A stretch of DNA of 64,000 nt, taken from NCBI RefSeq assembly GCF_009856445.1, contig NZ_WMFA01000002.1, positions 310,001 to 374,000 on the forward strand. Reading direction: 5' to 3'. The notes under the pieces are model-generated. The model saw only the letters and a program-made list of their open reading frames with translations, was not told the DNA's origin and did not search any database. This stretch comes from Halobacillus litoralis (GTDB lineage Bacteria > Bacillota > Bacilli > Bacillales > Halobacillaceae). The position numbers were made by a program, and so were the translations under genes. This document shows positions 7,919-15,519 of the stretch, piece by piece (positions within the stretch are counted from its first letter, which is position 1; every line of letters starts with the position of its first letter).

Positions 7919-8992
7919 ATGTTGAAATCTAAAAATCGCATTATTGGGTTCGATATATCTCGTGCTTTAGCTATACTCGGGATGGTTATTGTAAACTACA
8001 AAATATCAATGCATGCAGAAGGTAATGGTCCAGAATGGCTTATCATCTCCACTGGTTTACTTGAAGGCAGAGCCTCTGCCATTTTCGTTATCCTTGCGGG
8101 TATCGGTATCTCATTGATGACGAGAAAAGCCTTGCTACATAGTACTTCCTCTAAAAAAAATCGAACAATGATTTGGAGACGGTCAGTATTCTTATTCGTT
8201 CTAGGCATGTGTCTCTTTCTAATGCAATGGAGCGCAGATATCCTGCATTATTATGCCTTCTATATGTTCATTGCATCGTTTTTCATAGTGACTTCCGCTA
8301 GGAACCTCTTATTAGCAGCCCTTGCTACAGTGCTTACTTCACAAGTCTTTCAGCTCCTATTAAACTATGAGTATGGATGGGATAAATCGTTTCAATACTA
8401 CGAAGAGTTTTGGACGATTAAAGGATTTATAAGCAACTTATTCTTTAACGGGTATCATCCTATCTTTCCATGGATGGCATTCGTATTCATTGGAATGTGG
8501 TTAGGAAGACTAAATTTCCGAAACAATAAACTAATAAGAAAAATAATGATCGTATCATTCATTACTTTCTCGGTTGTAGAAGTATCGTCTTTTGCTCTAA
8601 TCAAACTTTTTTCACCCATACTAGGGCATGAAGTGGCGTACTATTTATTCGACACTAAGCCTATGCCCCCAACAATGTTTTATATGATTTCAAGCACAAG
8701 TACGGCGATCCTCATCATCCTTCTATGTATCAAACTATCTAAAAGCTTTAAAAAAAATGCCATAATTCAAGCACTTGTAAACACGGGACAACTTGCCCTA
8801 ACCCTCTATGTGGGCCATTTTCTCGTATTGGTTGTCTTATCAATGTTTGGAGGATTAGTCAATAACACCCTGCAATTTACAACAACAATTGCTATTACCT
8901 TCTTTCTAATCTCTACAATTCTATCGACTTATTGGAGGAAAAAATTCAAGAGAGGGCCAATTGAACTTATGATGCGAAAAGTAACTGGTTAA
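7919..8992 (+). CDS. DUF418/DUF1624-type polytopic membrane protein
   Basis: About 357 residues with around ten membrane segments. RIIGFDISRALAILGMVIVNY at the N-terminus is the DUF1624 (heparan-alpha-glucosaminide acetyltransferase-like) signature and WRKKFKRGPIELMMRKVTG at the C-terminus is the DUF418 signature (W...F..GP.E...R). Such YeiB-type proteins may transfer acyl groups across the membrane; the substrate is unknown. ATG 7919 follows GAGGGG at seven bases. It is the last gene before CR8. Confidence 0.85.
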   Translation: MLKSKNRIIGFDISRALAILGMVIVNYKISMHAEGNGPEWLIISTGLLEGRASAIFVILAGIGISLMTRKALLHSTSSKKNRTMIWRRSVFLFVLGMCLFLMQWSADILHYYAFYMFIASFFIVTSARNLLLAALATVLTSQVFQLLLNYEYGWDKSFQYYEEFWTIKGFISNLFFNGYHPIFPWMAFVFIGMWLGRLNFRNNKLIRKIMIVSFITFSVVEVSSFALIKLFSPILGHEVAYYLFDTKPMPPTMFYMISSTSTAILIILLCIKLSKSFKKNAIIQALVNTGQLALTLYVGHFLVLVVLSMFGGLVNNTLQFTTTIAITFFLISTILSTYWRKKFKRGPIELMMRKVTG

Positions 8993-9156
8993 TTATAAGT
9001 TTCATTGGATTATCCAACAAAGAGGACTTCACTCTAGACTTTACAGAAAATGTTGCTCCCTCTATTAATGTATTCCTTGGAAAAATTACAAAGTAGACTA
9101 AATGGATAACACTCTTCTTCTAGTAACTGGTGTGTACGCTATTGAATCACACAAAA

Positions 9157-9207
9157 TTTATTAAAATCAAGTCTTCCTGTATTAGGGGCGTTTATGCAGA
9201 TAACATG
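9157..9207 (+). repeat. Cassette repeat CR8 (degenerate)
   Basis: TTTATTAAAATCAAGTCTTC, then TTAGGGGCGTTTATGCAGATAAC. The left half of the palindrome is eroded. Confidence 0.65.
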
Positions 9208-9219
9208 AATAATGAATTC

Positions 9220-9252
9220 AGAACTGGGGTAACTTAAGCTCCCCAGTTCTGG
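9220..9252. terminator. GC-rich hairpin without clear T-run
   Basis: CAGAACTGGGG, 9-base loop, then CTCCCCAGTTCTG. On the minus strand it overlaps the stop codon of the remnant reading leftward from 9346. No T tract on either side, so termination is only possible. Confidence 0.45.
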
Positions 9253-9346
9253 AAGTATTCGAAAAACCCCATGTTCATAGGTACAGCCCATATGTAAGCA
9301 CCTAGAAGAGCAACTCCTACCAATAAGTCAATAAAAGTTTCTATGA
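9241..9346 (-). pseudogene. 3' remnant of a small membrane-protein gene
   Basis: On the minus strand an open frame reads xETFIDLLVGVALLGAYIWA followed by VPMNMGFFEYFQNWGA and a stop. It is one hydrophobic segment plus an amphipathic tail and looks like real protein. No start codon or ribosome binding site is found upstream, so I treat it as a 5'-truncated leftover. It is one of few minus-strand genes in the array. Confidence 0.4.
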
Positions 9347-9546
9347 TTTAATTATCACAAATTTGGTAATGCATAGTCCCATCAAAGTTCAATAACACAA
9401 CGAATCCCAAATCAAGTTCAGGAACCATTGTCATAAACGACCTTACAGCTAATTGATCAACACCTAAATAATGATGAAGTCAATAATCGCAAACGTTGTT
9501 TTACAATTTTTTGAATATCTGTTCGTGTAAAAGATTTGTTTTAGGT

Positions 9547-9717
9547 ATGGCAGAAATACATCTTAGAGATTTATTTTTCTCTGAGTCAAAAGAAAACATT
9601 AGTAGTTGGGGACAAAATTGGATTCTTACATTTATTTTAGTTTTAGGCACATTTGTTTGTGGAGCGTTTGGTTTCTTTGATATAAAGAGAGCTTTAAAGG
9701 AAAAAGATACAAAATAA
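9547..9717 (+). CDS. Small membrane protein (56 aa), cassette 8
   Basis: Reading from ATG 9547: a short soluble start (AEIHLRDLFFSESKENISSW), one strong membrane segment (WILTFILVLGTFVCGAFGFF) and a basic tail (DIKRALKEKDTK), giving a single-span protein. The upstream ribosome binding site is weak, and an earlier TTG at 9496 is also in frame. No family recognised. Lies between CR8 and CR9. Confidence 0.4.
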   Translation: MAEIHLRDLFFSESKENISSWGQNWILTFILVLGTFVCGAFGFFDIKRALKEKDTK

Positions 9718-9787
9718 TGATTTGTCGCTAACGTGATCTATTTTATTCCAATGTCCCTATTGTTAAAGAAAGATGGGTTAATATTAC

Positions 9788-9835
9788 TGTGAAATCGATT
9801 CTTACGTAAACGGGGGCGTTAGTTAAACTATAGCT
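9788..9835 (+). repeat. Cassette repeat CR9
   Basis: TGTGAAATCGATTCTTACG, AAACGGGGGCGTTAGTTAAACTA. From AACGGGGGC on, identical to the part of CR27 preceding the second GNAT copy; to the left the two differ. Confidence 0.8.
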
Positions 9836-9862
9836 AAGATTAATTTAGGGGGGGGGGTGTGA

Positions 9863-10417
9863 GTGGGTCAAATTGAATTAAATCCTTATAAATTAAAGAA
9901 CGGTCAAGAAGTACAAGTAAGAACAGCTCGTATTGAGGATGCTTTCAAAATACTTGAATTTAATAAAGAGATTATTAGCAACTCACCTTATTTATTGACT
10001 ACTGAGGAAGAATTTCAGCTAACTGTAGAACAGCAGAAAGACTTTATAAAAAAGATAGTAAATGATGAAGGAAAGCTTGCAATAGTAGCTGAGTACCGTG
10101 GAGATATTGTAGGATTTTTGGATTTCCATAACGGAAACAAAAAAAGAATTAAGCATCAAGGAAATTTTGGGATGAGTGTCTCCGCTAGTTTCAGAGGCAA
10201 AGGCATCGGTAAAGCTTTGTTGATAGGATTGCTTAACTGGGCAAAAATGAACCCTTTCATTGAGAAAGTTTCACTTGAGGTATTTGCATCTAATACTAAT
10301 GCTATATTTCTTTATGAAAAGGTAGGGTTTATAGTAGAAGGGCAAAAACAAGAAGCTATCAAGGATGATTTAGGAAGATACTTTGATCTAATATTAATGG
10401 CTTATTTTACAAGATAA
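9863..10417 (+). CDS. GNAT N-acetyltransferase, copy A of a duplicated cassette
   Basis: 184 residues, GNAT fold: FGMSVSASFRGKGIGKALLI is motif A (acetyl-CoA pyrophosphate loop RGKGIG) and NAIFLYEKVGF is motif B. Substrate unknown. GTG start at 9863. It differs from copy B at 24480 at only five residues. A run of ten G residues (9848-9857) lies just before the start, versus six in copy B, replacing a normal ribosome binding site. Flanked by CR9 and CR10. Confidence 0.88.
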   Translation: MGQIELNPYKLKNGQEVQVRTARIEDAFKILEFNKEIISNSPYLLTTEEEFQLTVEQQKDFIKKIVNDEGKLAIVAEYRGDIVGFLDFHNGNKKRIKHQGNFGMSVSASFRGKGIGKALLIGLLNWAKMNPFIEKVSLEVFASNTNAIFLYEKVGFIVEGQKQEAIKDDLGRYFDLILMAYFTR

Positions 10418-10460
10418 AATACACACAATATATGCAGTTAGAGAAAGATTATGTGAAAAT

Positions 10461-10520
10461 TATCTCGAAACTGAGTCTTCTAGAAACGGGGGCTATTGCT
10501 CAATAATGCGTTCTCCTATT
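10461..10520 (+). repeat. Cassette repeat CR10
   Basis: TATCTCGAAACTGAGTCTTC, AAACGGGGGCTATTGCTCAATAATGCG. Its left part matches CR28 (after GNAT copy B), its right part matches CR23 (before DJ-1 copy B): a junction between two mobile units. Confidence 0.92.
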
Positions 10521-10611
10521 TTCTTATACAAAGGGACTAAAAAAGTAAGACTAGCATTTCAACACGCGGAGCAGGATAGTGGAATAAGAGTAATTTTTTT
10601 GGAGGGGTAAT

Positions 10612-11238
10612 ATGATTAATGTTTACATTTATGCCTTGGACACATTAGCAGACTGGGAGCTTGGATATGTGATGCCAGAATTAAATTCGGGTCAATACTT
10701 TAAGAAAAATAGTGATAATGTTTCTGTTAAGATCGTTGGGGCTGATAGGGATTCAATTGTAACCAAGGGAGGGATGAGAGTTATACCAGAGATAACCACT
10801 GACGAAATCGTTTCTTCACCAACGTCAGTTTTGTTGCTGCCAGGGGCAGATACGTGGAATGACTCAAAACATAAACCGATTATAGAAAAGGCAACTGAAC
10901 TGTTAGAATGTGGAGCAATTGTTGCTGCAATTTGCGGTGCTACAACTGTACTCGCCGAAGCTGGTATATTTAATAAACGTGTACATACTAGCAACAGTCT
11001 TGATTATCTTAAGATGGTAAGCCCGAGTTATAAAGGAGAATCCTATTATAGAGATGTTAAAGCTATTTCGGACCAGAACTTGATAACAGCTAGTTCTGCA
11101 GGTGCGCTGCCATTCGCTCAAATTATACTAGCTAAGTTAGATGTGTTCTCTGAGGAGACACTTGAGGCGTGGTATAGCTACTTCAATACGGGTGACCCTA
11201 AATATTTCTACGATTTAATGCAGACACTGCCTTCTTAA
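10612..11238 (+). CDS. DJ-1/PfpI (class I glutamine amidotransferase-like) protein, copy A
   Basis: 208 residues of the DJ-1/PfpI superfamily, close in pattern to YdeA/YoaZ-type proteins. The nucleophile elbow reads AAICGATTVLAEAG with the conserved Cys near residue 106; LLLPGAD and ASSAGALPFA are other family positions. Members act as proteases, deglycases or chaperones; which applies is not visible. ATG follows GGAGGGG. It differs from copy B (22253) at seven residues. Flanked by CR10 and CR11. Confidence 0.88.
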   Translation: MINVYIYALDTLADWELGYVMPELNSGQYFKKNSDNVSVKIVGADRDSIVTKGGMRVIPEITTDEIVSSPTSVLLLPGADTWNDSKHKPIIEKATELLECGAIVAAICGATTVLAEAGIFNKRVHTSNSLDYLKMVSPSYKGESYYRDVKAISDQNLITASSAGALPFAQIILAKLDVFSEETLEAWYSYFNTGDPKYFYDLMQTLPS

Positions 11239-11278
11239 TTGAACTGAATGAGCAAATGTTTATAGAGTAAATTAAAAT

Positions 11279-11384
11279 ATCTTGAATTCGAGTATTCCGT
11301 TAACGGGGGCAATTCTATAATTATGGAATTGCCCTCTTAATATTGATTGCGCAGGGGGTTGTTAAAGACTCAACTTAGATATAA
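11279..11384 (+). repeat. Cassette repeat CR11, full-length with inverted ends
   Basis: 106 bp. Left box TATCTTGAATTCGAGTATT; hairpin GGGGGCAATTC...GAATTGCCC with T-rich tail; right end AAAGACTCAACTTAGATATA, the inverse of the left box with mismatches. The ends could pair over about 20 bases. Confidence 0.9.
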
Positions 11385-11465
11385 CAGTCATTTTGAAACT
11401 AAAATCTTTTTGTCTCGTACATAAGTTATATCGGATTTTTAAATATCTTTGAAAGGGGCTTTACG

Positions 11466-11669
11466 TTGAGTGATGTAATGGATTATAGAAAAAAAGACGA
11501 AGTATTTCATTATTTGATAGCGTCTATAGCCTTGATTTCCTGGCTGTTATATTTTTTATTTTATTCTCACCTATATACTATTGATGAAATAAAATCTGGA
11601 ATAATATTTATTTGTTTGGCTGCCCCCTTCTATGCACTGTGTGTGTTCTTTTATTATAAAATCTTTTAG
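11466..11669 (+). CDS. Small membrane protein (67 aa), cassette 11
   Basis: Two membrane segments (YLIASIALISWLLYFLFYSHLY and SGIIFICLAAPFYALCVFFYY) with a short acidic link, basic/acidic N-terminus (MDYRKKDEVFH). Starts at TTG 11466 after AAAGGGG. No family recognised. It stands alone between CR11 and CR12 and carries the leader shared with the cassettes after CR1 and CR17. Confidence 0.6.
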   Translation: MSDVMDYRKKDEVFHYLIASIALISWLLYFLFYSHLYTIDEIKSGIIFICLAAPFYALCVFFYYKIF

Positions 11670-11700
11670 AGATAATTAGAGATAGAGGGGCTAATGAAGT

Positions 11701-11792
11701 TATCTTGAAACTGAGTTTTCAAGAGTTGGGTCAGGAGTATATGCGGTTTTTATTTCACTTCATGAAGACGAGGGCATTCATTCAAACGATAG
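11701..11792 (+). repeat. Cassette repeat CR12 (split, degenerate)
   Basis: Left box TATCTTGAAACTGAGTTTTC at 11701-11720, then at about 11758 a second partial copy CTTCATGAAGACGAGGGCATTCATTCAAACGA resembling CR3, without GGGGGC. Confidence 0.6.
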
Positions 11793-11821
11793 GGTGAAAA
11801 GTATTTAAAAGAGGTGTTGAA

Positions 11822-11983
11822 ATGGAATACATAGCATATTTCTTATTTGCATTTTCAGTATGCTTTATCATAAGTTCTACAATTAACTTTTTGTTTAATA
11901 TGAGAAGCAAGAGAGACTGGATTATTACTTGTTTATTGAGCATTGTATTAGGTGTGATTTTCTTGCCTTTCATGGCAGGTTAG
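11822..11983 (+). CDS. Small membrane protein (53 aa)
   Basis: Begins at ATG 11822 with AAGAGGTG upstream. Two hydrophobic spans, AYFLFAFSVCFIISSTINFLF and WIITCLLSIVLGVIFLPFMAG, linked by NMRSKRD, so positively charged loop residues probably stay inside the cell. Unknown function. First of three reading units between CR12 and CR13. Confidence 0.55.
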   Translation: MEYIAYFLFAFSVCFIISSTINFLFNMRSKRDWIITCLLSIVLGVIFLPFMAG

Positions 11984-12085
11984 CTCAACTGAATACTAAT
12001 AACCATGGACTTATCTACGAGTGATGAGCTTTTTCGATTAAGTAAATGAAATTTCAAAAATGAAATTGATAGAGAGGGAATTATT

Positions 12086-12262
12086 ATTAGAACAAGTATA
12101 ATTTATATTGCAGGGGTTTTTCTTCTTACTGCCTGGTTAGTTATATCGGATTATATTAGACATGACGCTTTAAACTGGGGACCAAATATTGCACAGTCCT
12201 TGTTTGTCGTGACATTTATAATTGCAGCACTTTTGTTAGGGAAAAAGTTCCGAAAAAATTAG
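12086..12262 (+). CDS. Small membrane protein (58 aa) with probable ATT start
   Basis: Frame open from ATT 12086, reading RTSIIYIAGVFLLTAWLVI, then SDYIRHDALNWGPNIAQSLF and VVTFIIAALLLGKKFRKN. Two membrane spans and a basic tail make it a convincing protein. AGAGAGGG lies seven bases before the ATT; no ATG, GTG or TTG occurs at a usable place upstream. ATT initiation is known for infC, so this is possible; otherwise the gene has lost its start codon. Confidence 0.45.
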   Translation: MRTSIIYIAGVFLLTAWLVISDYIRHDALNWGPNIAQSLFVVTFIIAALLLGKKFRKN

Positions 12263-12348
12263 TGGTGGATCTAGCGTGTTAGGAATTACATATTACCTGT
12301 AGTGTTTTTATATATAATATTGGCTTTAGATTTCTTGGTTTTCTTGTA

Positions 12349-12513
12349 GTCAACGAACATAATATTCACGATTATCAAAGATTAGGTGGTTCTTATGCAG
12401 CAATCAAGTGTGATGAGAAGTATTTTTTATTTTATAACACCTTAAGGAATCGGTGGGAATTCCCGCTTGGTCAGAGGGAAGAGAATGAATCACCAATGGA
12501 TTGTGCGATATAG
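12349..12513 (+). pseudogene. Nudix hydrolase remnant
   Basis: The frame reads NEHNIHDYQRLGGSYAAIKC, then DEKYFLFYNTLRNRWEFPLG and QREENESPMDCAI, then stops. The order of G-S-Y-A, W-E-F-P-G and E-N-E-S matches the first half of a Nudix domain, just before the GxxxxxExxxEE box should follow. The catalytic helix is missing and no start codon is visible, so it is a decayed fragment. Confidence 0.65.
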
Positions 12514-12563
12514 ATGAAGTTGATGTTAAGGCTTTTAACTATAGACAATAATATATACCTCAA

Positions 12564-12614
12564 TTATCTTGACATGGAGTCTTAAACAAACGGGGGCATT
12601 TCTTATGTAAGAGT
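12564..12614 (+). repeat. Cassette repeat CR13
   Basis: TTATCTTGACATGGAGTCTT, AAACAAACGGGGGCATTTCTTATGTAAGAG. Confidence 0.85.
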
Positions 12615-12693
12615 ACCCTAGCCCCTCATAAGCTGAGGAATGATAAGGGACGCATTTAGATGATTGAGACTTGGAAGGAGTGTGCATAGAAAA

Positions 12694-13194
12694 GTGATAT
12701 ATGAGACCAGAAGGTTAAAGTTTCGTAAGTACAATGATGAGGATTTCGAATACTTATTCTCTTTACTATCAGATCCAGAAATGGTGAGGTATATAGGTGA
12801 TGGAAATACAAAAGACGAGAAAAGTACCAATAATTTTTTAAATTGGATTTATAGTACATATGATGTTGGTACTGATACGGGTTTAATGGTACTAGAAAAT
12901 AAGGAAGATAATACTCAAATAGGGCATGCAGGTCTGGTACCTCAAACAGTTGACGGAGCTGAAGAAATTGAAATAGGGTATTGGGTTTCTCGAAAACATT
13001 GGGGAAAAGGTTACGCTACAGAAGCAGCAAAAGCTTTGAAGGAATACGGACTTATTGATCTAGGTGAAAATAGACTTGTTTCTTTAATTCAACCTAATAA
13101 TATGCCTTCGAGAAAGGTGGCTAATAAAATAGGGATGGATTTTGATAAGGAAATTGTACTTGGAGATCAAAAAGTTCATGTTTACTCAACCTAA
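12694..13194 (+). CDS. GNAT N-acetyltransferase (RimJ/RimL type)
   Basis: About 166 residues. Starts like ribosomal-protein-type acetyltransferases (ETRRLKFRKYNDEDFEYLFSLLSDPEMVRYIG); motif A is WVSRKHWGKGYATEAAKAL and motif B is NNMPSRKVANKIGM. Start uncertain: AAGGAG lies at 12675-12680; GTG 12694 is in frame but a bit far, while GTG 12682 is too close. Substrate unknown. Lies between CR13 and CR14. Confidence 0.82.
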   Translation: MIYETRRLKFRKYNDEDFEYLFSLLSDPEMVRYIGDGNTKDEKSTNNFLNWIYSTYDVGTDTGLMVLENKEDNTQIGHAGLVPQTVDGAEEIEIGYWVSRKHWGKGYATEAAKALKEYGLIDLGENRLVSLIQPNNMPSRKVANKIGMDFDKEIVLGDQKVHVYST

Positions 13195-13203
13195 TTTGAG
13201 AAT

Positions 13204-13270
13204 TATCTCGATTTCAAGTCTTTCGTTAATGGGGGCGATAGTAGCATTCTTGCTATGCTGTCGCTTAATG
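13204..13270 (+). repeat. Cassette repeat CR14
   Basis: TATCTCGATTTCAAGTCTT, TTAATGGGGGCGATAGTAGCA, loop, then TGCTATGCTGTCGC closing the hairpin. Confidence 0.9.
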
Positions 13271-13341
13271 TGCAAAAGAACAAAAGAGGAAGAAAGTTAT
13301 GATACAAACAAAAGTAAGAGGCAAGAAGGTGGAAATGAATA

Positions 13342-13599
13342 ATGGCGAAAATAAGTTTTTTTACGGGGCTTGGACTGGTAGCCTTGAGTGGTGTTTTATT
13401 CACTATGGAAAGATTTTTGGCTATTTACTTATATGTTGGTGAAAGTTCCGCAGTCAAAGTAAACGGAAGTGGTTCCTATAATCCTTTAAGTATGCCAAGT
13501 ATATTTGATAATTTCTACGTCGTATTTTTATTAGTTCTAGGGCTAGTCCTGTTTACACTAGGTTTATTTAAATTATTTAAAAACCAGTCCAACTCTTAA
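13342..13599 (+). CDS. Small membrane protein (85 aa), cassette 14
   Basis: Two membrane helices at the ends (FTGLGLVALSGVLFTMERFLAIYLY and FYVVFLLVLGLVLFTLGLFKLF) with a polar Gly/Ser-rich external loop of about 25 residues between them. ATG 13342 with AAGGTGG upstream. No family recognised; the shape is similar to other two-span cassette proteins here. Flanked by CR14 and CR15. Confidence 0.6.
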   Translation: MAKISFFTGLGLVALSGVLFTMERFLAIYLYVGESSAVKVNGSGSYNPLSMPSIFDNFYVVFLLVLGLVLFTLGLFKLFKNQSNS

Positions 13600-13634
13600 T
13601 TATAGACTGGAGAAGAGAAAGAAGAAAAGGGACA

Positions 13635-13699
13635 TATCTTGAAATCGAGTCTTAAAGTAACGGGGGCGATTGTTCAATATAGACGATCGTCCTTTTAAC
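13635..13699 (+). repeat. Cassette repeat CR15
   Basis: TATCTTGAAATCGAGTCTT, AACGGGGGCGATTGTTCAATA, closing GACGATCGTCC and TTTT. A typical well-preserved copy with terminator-like hairpin. Confidence 0.92.
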
Positions 13700-13740
13700 T
13701 AACAGAGCAGTGTACTTTAATAAATGGAGGGGGGAACAAT

Positions 13741-14073
13741 ATGAGATGTGAATGTAAACAACAAAAAACAAATGAATTAAAAGTTGAGGGAGATGTAGGT
13801 GCAGACCCTATTTGGTGTAATCACTGTAATTGCAACCTTGACATAGAAGAGATTCCAATTGAACGCGATTTGAAGTTGGAGTTAATGAAATGGATTGGGA
13901 AGTATGGTGAATGGATTGATTGGGATAAAGATGAAATAGTTCCTAATGGTGTAGAACTTGAAGCAGAACACAATAAAGAGGGATTGAAAATAACAGAAAA
14001 AGTACAGAAAGAACTTGAAGGTAAATACAAAGTTTCCTTTTCACCATCGACATTTGCAAAGGCATATAAATAG
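13741..14073 (+). CDS. Hypothetical cysteine-rich-start protein (110 aa)
   Basis: The N-terminus has CEC (residues 3-5) and CNHCNC (about 26-31), suggesting a small metal site; the rest is acidic and Trp-containing (MKWIGKYGEWIDWDKDE), predicted soluble. GGAGGGGGG precedes ATG 13741. No function recognised; I only infer metal binding from the spacing of cysteines. Flanked by CR15 and CR16. Confidence 0.65.
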   Translation: MRCECKQQKTNELKVEGDVGADPIWCNHCNCNLDIEEIPIERDLKLELMKWIGKYGEWIDWDKDEIVPNGVELEAEHNKEGLKITEKVQKELEGKYKVSFSPSTFAKAYK

Positions 14074-14127
14074 AATACATTCATCCTTCTGGTCTCAAGG
14101 CGTACTTTAGTTAAAGATACGCTTCAA

Positions 14128-14172
14128 TATCTTGAATACAAGTCTTACGCTAACGGGTCTTTAGTTTTATAA
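14128..14172 (+). repeat. Cassette repeat CR16
   Basis: TATCTTGAATACAAGTCTT, CTAACGGGTCTTTAGTTTTATAAG. Still (+) oriented although the next three genes read leftward. Confidence 0.8.
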
Positions 14173-14181
14173 GCCTAATAC

Positions 14182-14217
14182 AAAAAAGGCATTCCCTAAA
14201 AATGGAAGTGCCTTTTT
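14182..14217. terminator. Bidirectional terminator
   Basis: AAAAAAGGCATTCC, short loop, GGAAGTGCCTTTTT. Placed between the (+) cassette 15 and the convergent immunity-like gene, it can serve both. Confidence 0.75.
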
Positions 14218-14262
14218 GTAGTAATATCAAACAGATCCTATACTTTAAGAGGGTTTCTAAGG

Positions 14263-14703
14263 TTAGTGTCTTTCTATAAACTCTTTAGCAATTTCAGAAT
14301 TGGGATCCATTTCTAAAATTTTATTTGCAGTAGCTATTGCTTCAGTTTTACTCACCACCTTATCAGGTACATCGTGCAAGAACAGTAAATGAGAGAGGTA
14401 CTCTGCTATCATACTTTGATCAGCTAAATCAATACATCGTCTTGCGTGATATAACGAAGAATGATAAGCGCCTTCTATGTGGCAAAGGGGGTTAACAAGC
14501 ATATCGAATGCAATTTCATGTAACTCTATCTTTTCTTCTTCTACAATTAAACTTATAACAAAAGTATAAATAGATATACTTGGTTGATTAAATGCTATTT
14601 CCGTTAATTCTCCATCGAGTTCGTCTATAGATAAATTTTTTGCATATTGTTTGGCTTCGTAATATTTGCCTTCTAATATAAAATCTCGAAAGTTATCAAT
14701 CAT
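14263..14703 (-). CDS. Probable immunity partner of the adjacent SAR2788-like toxin
   Basis: 146 residues, acidic, all-helical by appearance, no signal peptide or membrane segment, so cytoplasmic. The gene follows the toxin by one base on the same strand, the usual toxin-immunity arrangement of polymorphic systems. I do not recognise the family; the C-terminal part (EAIATANKILEMDPNSEIAKEF) resembles a TPR-like helix pair. The immunity role is inferred only from position and charge. Confidence 0.5.
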   Translation of the reverse strand: MIDNFRDFILEGKYYEAKQYAKNLSIDELDGELTEIAFNQPSISIYTFVISLIVEEEKIELHEIAFDMLVNPLCHIEGAYHSSLYHARRCIDLADQSMIAEYLSHLLFLHDVPDKVVSKTEAIATANKILEMDPNSEIAKEFIERH

Positions 14704-14704
14704 T

Positions 14705-15508
14705 TTAGCTCACCCATCCGTTACTTATATATACTTTGCCATTCTTTCTTGTAAAAGTAACTGTTACAGTTTTACCACTCATACTAAGAGTCTTTTTTCG
14801 TACTTTTTTGTATGCACTCTCTTTACCATTTCGCATTACATGAGACATTACTTTTGAAACATCGCTCCAATTGTTTCCAGTAACCTTGTTCCAATTATGT
14901 TTACTAGCAAGAATATGAGATCTGCTATTAGCGTTTAATCTGCTAACTGATGTAAGAACTTTGCCATAGCTTTTTGACTTTATAGCACTCTGTGCAGCTT
15001 TTTTTCCATATTTTTTTATTGCATAACTAATTCCATATCTAGCTACAGCAGCGACAATAATAATAGGGAGTGCTGAAGCTGTCATTTGAGTTGTATCAAT
15101 TTCTACTGTGTCTCCAGATTCTGTATCAATGAAGGTTGCAATAAATTTTTCACCTTCAACATCATGGACAATTACATCATAATTCTGGTAAGTCGTTTCA
15201 CCATTTTCGTCTTTTACTTCCCCAGAAACATTAATATCCTCTGTTTCTTTCTCCATCTCTATGTGAACATCTACTTCTATTTCTCCAGCAACATGTTCTG
15301 TTTCAAGAACAACCTCTTCTGTTGTATCCTCTTTAACTTTTACTTCAAGACCGTTATCTAAAGTGTCAGAGAATTCCTGATCACCTTCTATAGTCTTATC
15401 ATCAATATATTCAGGTATTTCTTCAGCACTAATAAGATCATAATTAGTAAACAATGGAATAATAAGGGAAATTACTATTATAGAAGCAAATATCTTTTTT
15501 GTATTCAT
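14705..15508 (-). CDS. Secreted SAR2788-family-like putative toxin
   Basis: 267 residues. N-terminal signal peptide (MNTKKIFASIIVISLIIPLF), an acidic beta-rich middle, a hydrophobic/basic segment (ALPIIIVAAVARYGISYAIKKYGKKAAQSAIKSK) and a basic C-terminal domain with HILASKHNWNKV, SHVMRNGKESAYKKV and VTFTRKNGKVYISNGWVS. That tail matches my memory of SAR2788-type putative toxins of Bacillus and Staphylococcus; His/Lys/Arg content suggests a nuclease-like activity but no active site is proven. CGAGGTG precedes the ATG. Middle gene of a protease-toxin-immunity operon. Confidence 0.65.
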   Translation of the reverse strand: MNTKKIFASIIVISLIIPLFTNYDLISAEEIPEYIDDKTIEGDQEFSDTLDNGLEVKVKEDTTEEVVLETEHVAGEIEVDVHIEMEKETEDINVSGEVKDENGETTYQNYDVIVHDVEGEKFIATFIDTESGDTVEIDTTQMTASALPIIIVAAVARYGISYAIKKYGKKAAQSAIKSKSYGKVLTSVSRLNANSRSHILASKHNWNKVTGNNWSDVSKVMSHVMRNGKESAYKKVRKKTLSMSGKTVTVTFTRKNGKVYISNGWVS

Positions 15509-15519
15509 CAGGCACCTCG

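Noticed and set aside
13142-13342. Open frame of 66 codons over the end of the GNAT gene and CR14
   Set aside because: Overlaps a better supported gene and the repeat hairpin.
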